The notes: generated by a model from the sequence alone, not told the origin. Counted from the first letter of the stretch, positions 32,873-42,490 are shown. The stretch: DNA of 64,000 bases from Merdiplasma sp964643295 (GCA_964643295.1 CAZXSN010000008.1:21988-85987), one strand, 5' to 3'. Numbers and translations are program-made.

Positions 32873-34984
32873 ATGGGTGAGTTTTTCAATGTGGCGGATG
32901 TCTTCGGAGAAAACGTATTCAGCGACAAGGTGATGCAGGAACGTCTGCCGAAAAAGATTTACAAACAGCTGCATAAAACGATCGATGAGGGGAAAGAGTT
33001 GGACCCCATGGTGGCGGAAGTCGTGGCGGAGGCCATGAAGCAGTGGGCGATTGAGAGAGGCGCGACCCACTATACGCACTGGTTCCAGCCCTTAACCGGC
33101 GTGACTGCGGAGAAGCACGATTCCTTTATCACCGCTCCTCGTGCGGACGGCACGATCCTGATGGAGTTTTCCGGCAAGGAACTGATCAAGGGCGAGCCGG
33201 ATGCCTCCTCGTTCCCTTCCGGCGGTCTGCGGGCAACCTTTGAGGCCAGAGGGTATACGGCCTGGGACTGCACTTCCCCGGCTTTTGTGCGGGAAGATGC
33301 CGCGGGCGCGATCCTTTGTATCCCCACCGCGTTCTGCTCCTATACCGGTGAGGCGCTGGATTTAAAGACCCCGCTGCTTCGTTCCATGGAAGCGATCAAC
33401 ACGCAGGCTTTGCGTCTTCTGCGTCTGTTTGGGAATACGACTTCCCGCAAGGTAACTCCCTCCGTAGGACCCGAGCAGGAGTATTTCCTGGTGGATGCGG
33501 AGAAGTTTGAACAGCGCAAGGACTTAATCTATACGGGACGCACCCTGTTCGGCGCGATGCCGCCTAAGGGGCAGGAACTTGACGATCACTATTTCGGAAC
33601 GATCCGTCAGAGGATCGCCGCCTTCATGAAGGATGTGAACCTGGAGCTGTGGAAACTCGGCGTGACCGCCAAAACGCAGCACAATGAGGTGGCTCCGGCG
33701 CAGCATGAGCTGGCAACGATCTACTCGGAGGCCAACGTGGCAGTGGACCACAACCAGATCGTCATGCAGACCTTAAAGAAAGTGGCCTGCCAGCACGGGA
33801 TGAAGTGTCTGCTTCACGAGAAGCCCTTCGCCGGTGTGAACGGTTCCGGCAAGCACAACAACTGGTCGATCATGACGGATGACGGGATCAACCTGCTGGA
33901 TCCCGGCAAGACTCCTCATGAGAACGTGCAGTTCCTTCTGGTGCTGGCCTGCATCCTCAAGGCGGTGGATGTGCATGCGGATCTGCTCCGCGAATCTGCC
34001 GCGGATCCCGGCAATGACCATCGTCTGGGCGCGAACGAGGCGCCGCCCGCCATTGTCTCCATCTTTTTAGGCGAGCAGCTGCAGGATGTGGTGACACAGC
34101 TGATCTCCACCGGCGCGGCTACCTACAGCAAGCCCGGCGGTGTGCTGCAGACCGGTGTGAAGACGCTGCCGGATCTTTTCAAGGATGCGACCGACCGCAA
34201 CCGGACCTCCCCGTTCGCCTTCACCGGCAACAAGTTTGAGTTCCGTATGGTGGGTTCCAGGGATTCCATTGCCTCGCCGAACATCGTGCTCAACACGATC
34301 GTGGCAGAAGCGTTCTGTGATGCCTGTGATGAACTCGAGAAAGCGGAAGACTTCGATCTGGCGGTTCATGACCTGATCAAGAAGTATCTGACCGAGCATC
34401 AGCGGATTATCTTCAACGGCAACGGCTACTCGGAAGACTGGGTAGAAGAGGCGCAGCGCAGGGGTCTCCCCAATATCCGCTCCATGGTGGATGCGATCCC
34501 GACTCTGATCACGGACAAGGCCATCAACCTGTTCGGAAAGTTCGGCGTGTTCACGAAATCCGAGCTGGAATCCCGTGTGGAGATCAAGTACGAGAATTAC
34601 GCCAAGGCCATCAATATCGAGGCGCGTACGATGATCGACATGGCGAGCAAGCAGATCATCCCCGCTGTGATCAAGTACACGAAGAGCCTGGCGGATACCG
34701 TAATCGCGGTCAAGGAAGTCGGCGTTGACACTCCGGTGCAGAAAGATCTGCTGGTGGAGAGCAATAATCTTCTGATCGAGGCGAAATCCGCTCTTCGGAA
34801 ACTGATCGAGGTGACGGATCAGGCCTCTGAGATGCCGGACGGCAGAGACCGCGCGGTCTTCTATCACGATGTGGTGATGACGGCTATGGCCGAGCTTCGC
34901 GCACCGGTGGACAAGCTGGAGATGATTGTCGATAAGGCGATGTGGCCGATGCCTTCCTACGGCGATCTGCTGTTTGAAGTATAA
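32873..34984 (+). CDS. glnN: Glutamine synthetase type III
   Basis: A 703-residue GSIII, much longer than type I. Diagnostic stretches: N-terminal FFNVADVFGENVFSDKVM, HYTHWFQPLTGVTAEKHDSF near residue 65, SVGPEQEYFLVDAE near 200, KTQHNEVAPAQHELA near 265, and NGSGKHNNWSIMTDDGINLLDPG near 323. It makes glutamine from glutamate, ammonia and ATP as a dodecamer. A type I enzyme is encoded separately at 54011. The CdaR-type regulator downstream has its own promoter. Leader hairpins upstream suggest control by transcription attenuation, perhaps nitrogen-dependent. Confidence 0.96.
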   Translation: MGEFFNVADVFGENVFSDKVMQERLPKKIYKQLHKTIDEGKELDPMVAEVVAEAMKQWAIERGATHYTHWFQPLTGVTAEKHDSFITAPRADGTILMEFSGKELIKGEPDASSFPSGGLRATFEARGYTAWDCTSPAFVREDAAGAILCIPTAFCSYTGEALDLKTPLLRSMEAINTQALRLLRLFGNTTSRKVTPSVGPEQEYFLVDAEKFEQRKDLIYTGRTLFGAMPPKGQELDDHYFGTIRQRIAAFMKDVNLELWKLGVTAKTQHNEVAPAQHELATIYSEANVAVDHNQIVMQTLKKVACQHGMKCLLHEKPFAGVNGSGKHNNWSIMTDDGINLLDPGKTPHENVQFLLVLACILKAVDVHADLLRESAADPGNDHRLGANEAPPAIVSIFLGEQLQDVVTQLISTGAATYSKPGGVLQTGVKTLPDLFKDATDRNRTSPFAFTGNKFEFRMVGSRDSIASPNIVLNTIVAEAFCDACDELEKAEDFDLAVHDLIKKYLTEHQRIIFNGNGYSEDWVEEAQRRGLPNIRSMVDAIPTLITDKAINLFGKFGVFTKSELESRVEIKYENYAKAINIEARTMIDMASKQIIPAVIKYTKSLADTVIAVKEVGVDTPVQKDLLVESNNLLIEAKSALRKLIEVTDQASEMPDGRDRAVFYHDVVMTAMAELRAPVDKLEMIVDKAMWPMPSYGDLLFEV

Positions 34985-35174
34985 GGCATGTATGTATTCA
35001 TCCGTATGTCCCGAAAGCGGAAAAGCGCCAAATCAAAAGGATGGAAGGATCTTAAGTCTTAAATTGGCCGCCGGTGACTTCGGCAAAGAAGTGTCTGTCC
35101 ATGCTCCCCTTACGGGGAGTGCGGCTGAAATCGGGGAACAGGCGGGGAAAGAAAAGGAATAAAAAGGATTGCGA

Positions 35175-35205
35175 AGAGAGCGGCTTAAATAAGCCGCTCT
35201 CTTTG
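35175..35205 (+). terminator. Terminator of GSIII gene
   Basis: AGAGAGCGGCTT (35175-35186) and AAGCCGCTCTCT (35191-35202) form a perfect 12-bp stem with loop AAAT, followed by TTGG. The U-tract is short. The spacer 35206-35440 contains nothing recognisable. Confidence 0.65.
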
Positions 35206-35440
35206 GCGTGTCTTTGCGTGCTCTTGAAGGTCCATACCTGACTGCCCCCTGCCCTTCCTACAGGCGGGATTTTGACGGCGGGAACGTTTCCTTATCCTTC
35301 CCCTTTTGTCTCACTGCGCGTTCTTTGAGGGAATTGGCGGCTGTACAGGATTTGGGGCGGCTGATCCTCTCCTTTTACAGGAATTTACCAGAAATCCGGC
35401 CTTCAAAAAAATTTGTTTCGTGCAACTTTCACAAAAATGA

Positions 35441-35469
35441 TTGATTTTCTCGGGGAGATATATTAAAAT
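35441..35469 (+). promoter_or_regulatory. Promoter of the CdaR-type regulator
   Basis: TTGATT (35441-35446), 17 bases, TAAAAT (35464-35469). The leader is about 45 bases. Confidence 0.7.
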
Positions 35470-35521
35470 AGTTGTACTTAGCGGGGTGGCTTGGGAAATT
35501 TTTGCGAAGGAGGATACTTCC

Positions 35522-36610
35522 GTGATATCTAATCAGGTTTTACAGTCAACACTCGACGGACTGAAATCGATCAGCCGGGTGGATTTGTGCATCATGGATA
35601 CTGAAGGGATTCTGTTGGCCTCCACGTTTGAGGGAGCCGAGAGCTTCCGCGATTCGGTGCTTAGTTTTGTGGGATCGCCGGCGGACAGTCAGGTGATATC
35701 CGGGTATCAGTTTTTTAAGGTGCTTGATGACACTCAGTTGGAGTATATCCTGATCGTGAACGGCAGCAGCGATGACGCATACATGGTGGGCAAGCTGGCC
35801 GCATTTCAGATGCAGAGCCTGGTGGTGGCCTACAAGGAGCGCTTTGACCGCGACAATTTCATCAAGAACCTCCTGCTGGACAACCTGCTTCTGGTGGATA
35901 TCTACAGCCGCGCGAAAAAGCTGCATATCGATACGGACGTGCGCCGGGTGGTCTTTATCGTGGAGGTCAGCCATGAGAAGGAGAACAGTTCCCTGGAACT
36001 GGTGCGGGGGCTGTTTGCCGGCAAGGTCAATGACTTTGTCACCGCCGTGGATGAGCGCAGCATTATCGTGGTCAGAGAGCTGCAGGAAAGCGAGGGCTAT
36101 CCGGAGATGCACAGCCAGGCCGAAGTGATTCTGAAGGCGCTGCCGGATGAAAAGCGGCAGGATGCGGTGATTGCCTACGGGACGATCGTCTGGGAGATCA
36201 AGGACGTATCCCGTTCCTACAAGGAAGCCCGCATGGCGCTCAACGTGGGAAAGATTTTCTTTTCCGAGCGCCAGGTGATCGCCTACAGTTCCTTAGGCAT
36301 CGGACGGCTGATCTATCAGCTGCCGATTCCCTTATGCAAGATGTTTATCAGGGAGATCTTTGAGGGAAAATCCCCGGATGATTTTGATGAAGAGACTTTG
36401 ACTACGATCAACAAGTTCTTTGAAAACAGTCTGAATGTCTCCGAGACGTCCAGACAGCTTTATATCCACCGGAATACGCTGGTTTACCGGCTGGACAAGC
36501 TGCAGAAGTCCACCGGATTGGATCTGAGAGTTTTTGAGGACGCGATCACCTTTAAGATCGCTCTGATGGTGGTAAAATACATGAAATATATGGAAAACCA
36601 GGATTACTGA
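35522..36610 (+). CDS. CdaR/PucR-family transcriptional regulator
   Basis: A 362-residue regulator. Residues 1-130 resemble the putative sugar-diacid recognition domain (LDGLKSISRVDLCIMDTEGILLAST), followed by a GGDEF-like central part and a C-terminal PucR HTH_30: FFENSLNVSETSRQLYIHRNTLVYRLDKLQ. Such proteins activate genes for sugar-diacid, purine or amino-acid use. The start is GTG 35522, eight bases after AAGGAGG. Neighbours (GSIII upstream, S41 protease downstream) do not show its target; it may regulate itself or the protease gene. Confidence 0.85.
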   Translation: MISNQVLQSTLDGLKSISRVDLCIMDTEGILLASTFEGAESFRDSVLSFVGSPADSQVISGYQFFKVLDDTQLEYILIVNGSSDDAYMVGKLAAFQMQSLVVAYKERFDRDNFIKNLLLDNLLLVDIYSRAKKLHIDTDVRRVVFIVEVSHEKENSSLELVRGLFAGKVNDFVTAVDERSIIVVRELQESEGYPEMHSQAEVILKALPDEKRQDAVIAYGTIVWEIKDVSRSYKEARMALNVGKIFFSERQVIAYSSLGIGRLIYQLPIPLCKMFIREIFEGKSPDDFDEETLTTINKFFENSLNVSETSRQLYIHRNTLVYRLDKLQKSTGLDLRVFEDAITFKIALMVVKYMKYMENQDY

Positions 36611-36614
36611 GTGA

Positions 36615-36653
36615 AAAAGGGCCGGCACGATACAGGTACTGGCCTTTGTTTTC
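36615..36653 (+). terminator. Terminator of the CdaR-type gene
   Basis: AAAGGGCCGG near 36615-36624 pairs, with a bulge, with CTGGCCTTT (36639-36647), followed by GTTTTC. Confidence 0.55.
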
Positions 36654-36747
36654 GGTTCGGGTAAGATAGGTGATGCGGCAGGCAGATGGGTAAACCAAAA
36701 GGAAGCAGCTGACGAAAAAAGTTTCTGGTCTGACGGGGAGGCGAAAG

Positions 36748-38145
36748 ATGGACGAGCAGCGGGCGACAGAATCGGGCGGGGAAGTGCTGGAAGAAGAAGC
36801 GCTGGAGGAGACAGCCAGAGAACGGGAAGGGAAACCTTCAGAAGAACCGAAAGAAGTCCGGAAGAGTTTCGATTTTGCAAAGGGAGTTTTGTTTGGCATC
36901 TTTCTGTCTGTGATCTGTGTGATGGGAATCTATCTGGTGACCAACGGCACCGTCGGCGCTCATGTGGGGGAGGAAAAGGATCTCGGCGCGAAGGTTTTAA
37001 CGAGCAGAAAGACACTGGAAAAACTGGAGGAGATCGAGGAGCAGGTCGAAGACACCTTTCTGTATGAGGTGGACGGGGAACTCTTATCTTCCATGCTTTT
37101 TCAGGGGGCTGCCGTAGGCTTAAACGATCCTTACGCGAGCTACTACACGCAGCAGGAGGTACAGGAACTTTTACAGGAGAGCGAGGGCGAATATTTCGGC
37201 ATCGGGATTACTCTTCTTTATGATGAGGAGAGTGATCGGGTGCGCGTGGCCGGTATCTATGAAGGGACTCCCGCCTGGGAAGCCGGTATGCAGGTGGATG
37301 ATGAGATCATTCAGGTCGATGAAACCAGAGTGGATGGCTTAAGTCTTTCTGAGGTGGTGGATCGGATCAAAAAGAAAGAGGGCAGCGTGACGGTGACCGT
37401 GTTAAGAAACGGCAGGCGTCTCTCCTTTGCCATGGAGCCGAAACATGTGGAGATCCCGACCGTGGAGTACCGTCTTCTGGAGGAGGGAATTGGGCTTCTG
37501 AAGATCCTTGAGTTTGACTCCATTACGGTAGAACAGTTTCAGCAGGCTCTGCAGGACTTAAGTGCCCAGGGGGCGAAGAAACTGATCTTTGACGTGCGCG
37601 ACAACCCGGGCGGAGTGCTGGATTCTGTCTGCGAGGTGCTGGATTTTCTGCTGCCCGAAGGGTTAATTGTCTCCACACAGAATAAGGAAGGAAAACGCGA
37701 AGAATATTCCTCGGATGCTGAGCAGCTTTTTACCGGTCCCCTGGCGGTGCTGGTCAATGAAAACAGCGCCAGCGCGGCTGAGATCTTTGCCGGGGACATC
37801 CAGGATTATGACCTGGGGCCGCTCATCGGCACGAAGACCTACGGCAAGGGAGTTGTACAGCGAACCTATCTGTTGGATGACGGATCCGCGCTGAAGCTTA
37901 CGACTGATAAATATCTGACGGCGGGGGAGCAGGATATCGACAGCAGGGGTATTTTTCCGGATATCGAAGTGGAACAGCCTAAGGAATCGAAGACTTTAGA
38001 GGAGGCACAGGACGACACAGGCGCTGATTCGAAAGTGCAAAGCGAAACCCAGGCGCAGACAGGTCAGGAAGATCTGGATCCCGGGGAAGATACCGATCTG
38101 CCGCTTATGCGGGCAATTGAGTACCTGCGCGATCAGGAGGGATAA
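36748..38145 (+). CDS. S41-family carboxyl-terminal processing protease (CtpA-like)
   Basis: A 465-residue membrane-anchored serine protease. A charged cytosolic stretch is followed by one membrane helix (residues 48-68, VLFGIFLSVICVMGIYLVT). A PDZ domain follows at about 130-215 (YFGIGITLLYD, GTPAWEAGMQVDDEI). The protease domain has DVRDNPGGVLD, Ser342 in NSASAAE and Lys367 in TYGKGVVQ. The Ser-Lys spacing of 25 is that of E. coli Tsp. A disordered acidic tail begins near 410. The active site faces outside. The sigma-like gene follows 71 bases later, probably in the same transcript. Confidence 0.93.
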   Translation: MDEQRATESGGEVLEEEALEETAREREGKPSEEPKEVRKSFDFAKGVLFGIFLSVICVMGIYLVTNGTVGAHVGEEKDLGAKVLTSRKTLEKLEEIEEQVEDTFLYEVDGELLSSMLFQGAAVGLNDPYASYYTQQEVQELLQESEGEYFGIGITLLYDEESDRVRVAGIYEGTPAWEAGMQVDDEIIQVDETRVDGLSLSEVVDRIKKKEGSVTVTVLRNGRRLSFAMEPKHVEIPTVEYRLLEEGIGLLKILEFDSITVEQFQQALQDLSAQGAKKLIFDVRDNPGGVLDSVCEVLDFLLPEGLIVSTQNKEGKREEYSSDAEQLFTGPLAVLVNENSASAAEIFAGDIQDYDLGPLIGTKTYGKGVVQRTYLLDDGSALKLTTDKYLTAGEQDIDSRGIFPDIEVEQPKESKTLEEAQDDTGADSKVQSETQAQTGQEDLDPGEDTDLPLMRAIEYLRDQEG

Positions 38146-38216
38146 AGATCTGCTTTGGGCGAAACAGACACAGGCGGTCTTTGGAGGATAGTGGAAAACG
38201 AAACAGGAGGGGTGCT

Positions 38217-39053
38217 TTGTTTGTGAGCCCTTCGCGGTATAAGATGGAGAATGGAATGGAAGAAAAGAACGTATTTCGCGGAATGCTGAACGAGGTGACC
38301 AGTCTGGCCCGCAAGAAGGGCGGATCGCTTTCCAGGGAGGAGATCGATGAGATTTTCGCCGACTTTCCCTTAACCCCCGAGCAGAAAGGTCTGGTCTATG
38401 AGTACCTTCATAACCAGCAGATCACGGTGGAAGGGTATGAATCCGCGGCTAAAACGGTGCAGACAGAAAAAAAGCCATCTGACGGTGAGATACAGGATCC
38501 GGAAGAGGAAGAGGAGGCTTTGGATGAGTCCGGTATCCCTTTGTGGCTGGATGCGTATCTGGAGGAGATCGAACAAAGCGAGGAACTTTCGCCCGCTGAG
38601 GAATTCGCGCTTTTCACAGCCGCTGTCAGAGGGGAAAGACAGGCCCGTGACCGGCTGGCCGCAAGATATCTGCAGATGGTCTTTACCATGGCTGCCGAGT
38701 ATGAGGGGAAGGACTGTCCTTTTGAGGATCTGATTCAGGAGGGAAATGTCGGTCTTTTGTTAGCTCTGGATGGATTAAGGGAGCAGGGAACGCTGGCTGC
38801 CTATCAGGCGCAGCTTATGAATGAGGTGAGCCGCCATATGCAGGAGGCGATCAGGGAACATGACGATGACCGGAAGAAAAAGGACGGGCTGGTGCAGCGT
38901 GTCAGCCGCTTAAGCCAGGCGATTGATGAGCTGGAGGAGGATTTAGGCCATAAGGTATCGGTCGGGGAACTTTCCGCTTTCTTAGATATGCCCGCGGAGG
39001 AGATTCTTGACACCTTAAAGATGGCAGGGGATAAACTGAAAGTGGAACGCTAA
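38217..39053 (+). CDS. Sigma-70-like protein lacking regions 2.4 and 4
   Basis: A 278-residue protein (TTG start six bases after AGGAGG; ATG 38244 and 38256 are alternatives). Residues 25-70 resemble region 1.1 (KKGGSLSREEIDEIFADFPLTPEQ), then region 1.2-like WLDAYLEEIEQSEELSPAEE, region 2.1-2.2 (ARDRLAARYLQMVFTMAAEY, DLIQEGNVGLLLALDGL), and region 3-like SRLSQAIDELEEDLGHKVSV. The aromatic -10 melting and recognition segment is replaced by TLAAYQAQLMNEVSRHMQEA, and region 4 is absent. It could bind core polymerase without reading promoters: a decoy or anti-sigma-like factor (inference). It follows the S41 protease gene. Confidence 0.75.
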   Translation: MFVSPSRYKMENGMEEKNVFRGMLNEVTSLARKKGGSLSREEIDEIFADFPLTPEQKGLVYEYLHNQQITVEGYESAAKTVQTEKKPSDGEIQDPEEEEEALDESGIPLWLDAYLEEIEQSEELSPAEEFALFTAAVRGERQARDRLAARYLQMVFTMAAEYEGKDCPFEDLIQEGNVGLLLALDGLREQGTLAAYQAQLMNEVSRHMQEAIREHDDDRKKKDGLVQRVSRLSQAIDELEEDLGHKVSVGELSAFLDMPAEEILDTLKMAGDKLKVER

Positions 39054-39976
39054 CGCATTTGCTTTCCGCTTTGCCTGCCGATAAGGTTACGTCAGCTGAC
39101 CGAAAAACTTTTTTGTTCGCTCTTTTTCCTTTCCCGCGAATCCTCTTTTAGATGGCAGACTTTTCAGCGGATCTTTAGTACATTGATTGGGAAACACGAA
39201 GCCCGGGGAGAATACGGCGGATTTTGACAGCTGTTCTCTCATCTTCCGGCAGACTGTCTGCTTCCTTCTCCTTTCGAGGAAGCCTATGGATTACTTATAT
39301 CGATGGATATAAATGGGGAGGCTGGGTTTTCCTCTGCGCAGAGAGAGGACTTCGAAAGGATCGCTTTTCACCTGGGTTTTCAGGGAGGCCCAGGCAACAG
39401 ATTGACAGATCTAAATATGTACGTATCTGCATTTCTTAATTTCTTATTATGCGGTGATTTTAAGAAGTTTCTCCGAAACCGAAGAGAGGGCCCTTTTTCC
39501 AGGTGCAAAGCGTATGCCTACGCGAAAAAAGCGGACGAAATACGGGGAGAGAAATCGGTGAACGCAGAGTCGGTTCAAAAGAAACAGGTTTACGAAAAAC
39601 CCGGGAAAACAGAAAGCGCGTAAAAGGAGGCTTTGCCTGACTTGGTGGAAAGATACGGCCTTAAAGGACTGTTAAGCACAAAGAGGCGTCCCTGGAGAAG
39701 AAAAGAGGAAGGGTGCGGTTTGAAAATTAAGGTCCGGTGATTTTTCGCCGGCGGGGGAAGGCGGATCTTTCTTTTCCCTATCTGTATCATCCCCTTTTGA
39801 AATTTTGCCTTTGATTCGAAGAAAAAGACCCTGACACGAATCCTTAAAAAGCAGCCGGTCTGGTCGAAAAACCTGCAGGAGACGTTAAATAAGGCAGAAA
39901 TTTCCCGTTTTTGGCGTCCGCTTTTGGTGAAAATGGGGAAAATCAGGGAAAACGGGCGGAAATGCGAAAAAAACTC
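39054..39976. other. Stretch without a convincing gene upstream of rho
   Basis: About 0.9 kb. Open frames at 39224-39439 and 39303-39623 exist; the latter (106 codons, with A/G-rich bases before it) has no recognisable family and low-complexity composition at its end, so I leave it uncalled. Short inverted repeats occur: GCAGAC/GTCTGC (39249-39261) and TTATATC/GATATAA (39295-39312). No tRNA, riboswitch or IS end was recognised. Confidence 0.5.
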
Positions 39977-40005
39977 TTTTCTTTTTCGGCGTGATGTGTT
40001 ATGCT
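39977..40005 (+). promoter_or_regulatory. Probable rho promoter
   Basis: TTTTCT (39977-39982), 17 bases, TATGCT (40000-40005) with extended TGT. The leader is about 150 bases, with stems CAGGC/GCCTG and GCCGC/GCGGC; Rho leaders are often autoregulated. Confidence 0.5.
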
Positions 40006-40162
40006 GAAAGCAGACAAAATCTTATTCAGGCATCGGGAGTGACGAGCCTGCTTCATACATGCTGCCGCTTTCTGCGCGGCGAATGGAATTACAAGAATAC
40101 ATAACAGTTCGATTCTGAAATGATTCCCATGTGTAATGAAAAATGAAACAGTTGAGGTGTAT

Positions 40163-42017
40163 ATGAGAGAAAAATATGAATCTTTATCCGTGGCAGTGCT
40201 GAAGGATCTTGCCAAGGCACGCGGAATCAGAGCAGTATCCGGGATGAAGAAGAGCGAAGTGGTGGAGGCCATGCTGGCCCAGGATGCCATCGACGCGCAG
40301 GAGAAAGCATTACGGGAGAAGGAACGGGAAGAGCGGGAAGCGAGGGAATACGCGGAGGCCATGAAAAATGGCGCCAGAAAAGAAGAGACTCCTGCGGAAA
40401 ACCGGGAGCAGACACCTGTGATTCAGACTCCCTTGCAGCAGGCTCCTCCGATACGCGATTCGCAGCCTTCCTATGAAGGAAGGGAAAGAACTTCGGGAAG
40501 AAGGGAAAACCCGGGACGTGACGGACAGTCTTCCCAGTCAACGCAGACACCCCAGTTTTTGCAGTCCTCACAGCCAGTCCAGCCTTCCTATGAAGGAAGG
40601 GAAAGAACTTCGGGAAGAAGGGAAAACCCGGGACNNNNNNNNNNNNNNNNNNNNNNNNNNNNNNNNNNNNNNNNNNNNNNNNNNNNNNNNNNNNNNNNNN
40701 NNNNNNNNNNNNNNNNNNNNNNNNNNNNNNNNNNCCCAGTCAACGCAGACACCCCAGTTTTTGCAGTCCTCACAGCCAGTCCAGCCTTCTTACGAGGGAA
40801 GGGGAGAAAATCCGGAAAATGCGCGGGAGGATACCCGAAGGAGCAGGGATACCAGGAGCGACAAGCCGCCCGTGGAACTGGCACAGTTGGATTCCGGCAT
40901 CGAAGTCAGCGGTGTCCTGGAAGTTTTGCAGGACGGATACGGGTTTATCCGCAGTGACAACTATCTGCCCGGGGAAAATGACGTCTATGTCTCCCCGTCT
41001 CAGATCCGCCGTTTTGGTTTGAAAACGGGGGATATCATTTCCGGCAATACAAGGATCAAGGCCCAGAATGAGAAATTCAGCGCCCTGCTGTATTTAAAAA
41101 CCATCAACGGCTTATCTCCGGCGGAAGCATCCAGACGCTACAACTTTGAAGACATGACACCGATCTTCCCCAACAGGAGACTCCGCATGGAGCGCGGCTC
41201 GCGGGATATCGCCATGCGGATCGTGGACCTGATCTCACCAATCGGCAAGGGGCAGAGAGGGATGATTGTCTCGCCTCCGAAAGCGGGCAAGACGACGCTG
41301 CTTAAGGAGATCGCCAAATCGATTCTGCAGAACGACCCTGACATGAAGCTGATCATCCTTTTAATCGATGAGCGCCCGGAGGAAGTGACGGATATCCGTG
41401 AGGCGATCGTGGGCGATGACGTGGAGGTCATCTATTCCACCTTCGATGAACTGCCGGAGCATCACAAACGCGTTTCCGAGATGTGCATCGAGCGGGCGAA
41501 GCGGCTGGTGGAGCACAATCGGGATGTGACGATCCTGCTGGATTCGATTACGAGACTGGCTAGGGCCTACAATCTGACGGTTCCGCCAAGCGGACGTACC
41601 CTCTCCGGCGGCCTTGACCCGGCGGCTTTGCATATGCCGAAACGCTTTTTCGGCGCTGCCCGCAACATGCGCGAGGGCGGCAGTCTTACCGTGCTGGCGA
41701 CGGCGTTAGTGGATACCGGCAGCAAGATGGACGACGTGGTCTACGAGGAATTCAAAGGCACCGGCAACATGGAGCTGGTACTGGACCGCAAGCTCTCCGA
41801 GCGGCGGGTTTTCCCGGCTATCGATATCCAGAAATCCGGCACAAGGCGGGAGGATCTGCTGCTCGATCAGGATGAGCTGGAAGCCGTCTACATCATGCGC
41901 AAGGCCTTAAACGGCATGAAGAGTGAGGAAGCGGTGGAAAACATCCTCAACATGTTCGTGCACACGAGGGACAACCGCGAACTCGTGGCCAGAATCCGCA
42001 GACAGCGCTTTATCTAA
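40163..42017 (+). CDS. rho: Transcription termination factor Rho (contains an assembly gap)
   Basis: Hexameric RNA helicase that ends transcription. The N-terminal SAP-like helix-extended part (residues 1-60, SVAVLKDLAKARGIRAVSGMKK) is followed by a Gln/Ser/Arg-rich insertion of 39-residue tandem repeats, a cold-shock RNA-binding domain (GVLEVLQDGYGFIRS), then the ATPase with SPPKAGKTTL, LLIDERPEEVTD and DSITRLARAYN. Codons before and after 40635-40734 are in different frames only because 100 Ns stand for an unknown length; both parts belong to one gene. Without the gap the protein would be at least 589 residues, longer than E. coli Rho (419). GAGGTG precedes the ATG. Confidence 0.93.
40463..40790. 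repeat. 117-bp tandem repeat within rho
   Basis: Copies begin at 40463 and 40580 (period 117 bp = 39 codons), and a diverged third starts at 40782. The 54 bases of copy two before the gap and the 47 bases after it match copy one exactly. The translated unit begins QPSYEGRERTSGRRENPG and ends with a Gln/Ser-rich half. The copy number is unresolved. Confidence 0.9.
40635..40734. other. Assembly gap (100 N)
   Basis: A run of exactly 100 N, a placeholder. From the repeat phase the true length should be 15 + 117n bases, which restores the reading frame. Confidence 0.95.
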
Positions 42018-42198
42018 AGGTGTTCTTAAGGCTTAAGCCTTTTGCCGCGCGGCCGAATTTTTCCCAGGCGCTTAGAAAAAGCGCATCGTTTTTGAAACAT
42101 AAAAAAAGACCAAAGAACAGCCTCAAAGAGAGCGAAAGGCAAGTGTGAAATTTTCGTGAAATCGGCGTCCACGAGTCGGAAAAAGCCTGGCGCGAGGC

Positions 42199-42227
42199 TT
42201 GCAATCGGGGAAGTTCTGTGCTATAAT
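42199..42227 (+). promoter_or_regulatory. Promoter of rpmE
   Basis: TTGCAA (42199-42204), 17 bases, perfect TATAAT (42222-42227) with extended TGC. Among the best promoters in the window, as expected for a ribosomal protein. Upstream, the palindrome AAGGCTTAAGCCTT (42028-42041) may mark the end of rho. Confidence 0.85.
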
Positions 42228-42233
42228 CCATTC

Positions 42234-42490
42234 GCTGTCCGAAAAAAGGCGAAACGTGTCGGCAAATGAGGAGGCAGCTTACCTTCCCTTCGCGGCGTTT
42301 CGGGCTTTTCAAACAGACTTTGTAAGGCAGACAAAGATCCGAAAAATGGACTTTCGGTTACGGGCAGCCAACTGCAGGGACTTGCAGGGGTAGTCCGGGA
42401 ATCTTACCGGGAAAAGGAAAACGGCATGAACCGGAAATCGGCGGCACGGCCGCAAGCAGTTCACAAATAATTATAAAGAGGTGAAAAAAC
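42234..42490 (+). promoter_or_regulatory. Long structured leader of rpmE
   Basis: About 255 untranslated bases between the start site and rpmE, with stems such as CCGAAA/TTTCGG near 42340 and CCGG-based pairings near 42395. It may be an L31 autoregulatory leader like those reported in Firmicutes; I could not match a consensus by eye. Confidence 0.4.

Noticed and set aside
34067..34867. Antisense open frame opposite GSIII
   Set aside because: A shadow of the GSIII codons; no family and no ribosome site.
39303..39623. 106-codon open frame upstream of rho
   Set aside because: No recognised family and unconvincing composition. Left uncalled, but the region is flagged.
40463..40790. CRISPR-like repeats
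   Set aside because: The repeats are contiguous 117-bp coding units with no unique spacers and lie inside rho.
40163..42017. Frameshifted or broken rho
   Set aside because: The two reading frames differ only across a 100-N placeholder; the repeat phase predicts a gap length divisible by three, so one intact gene is expected.
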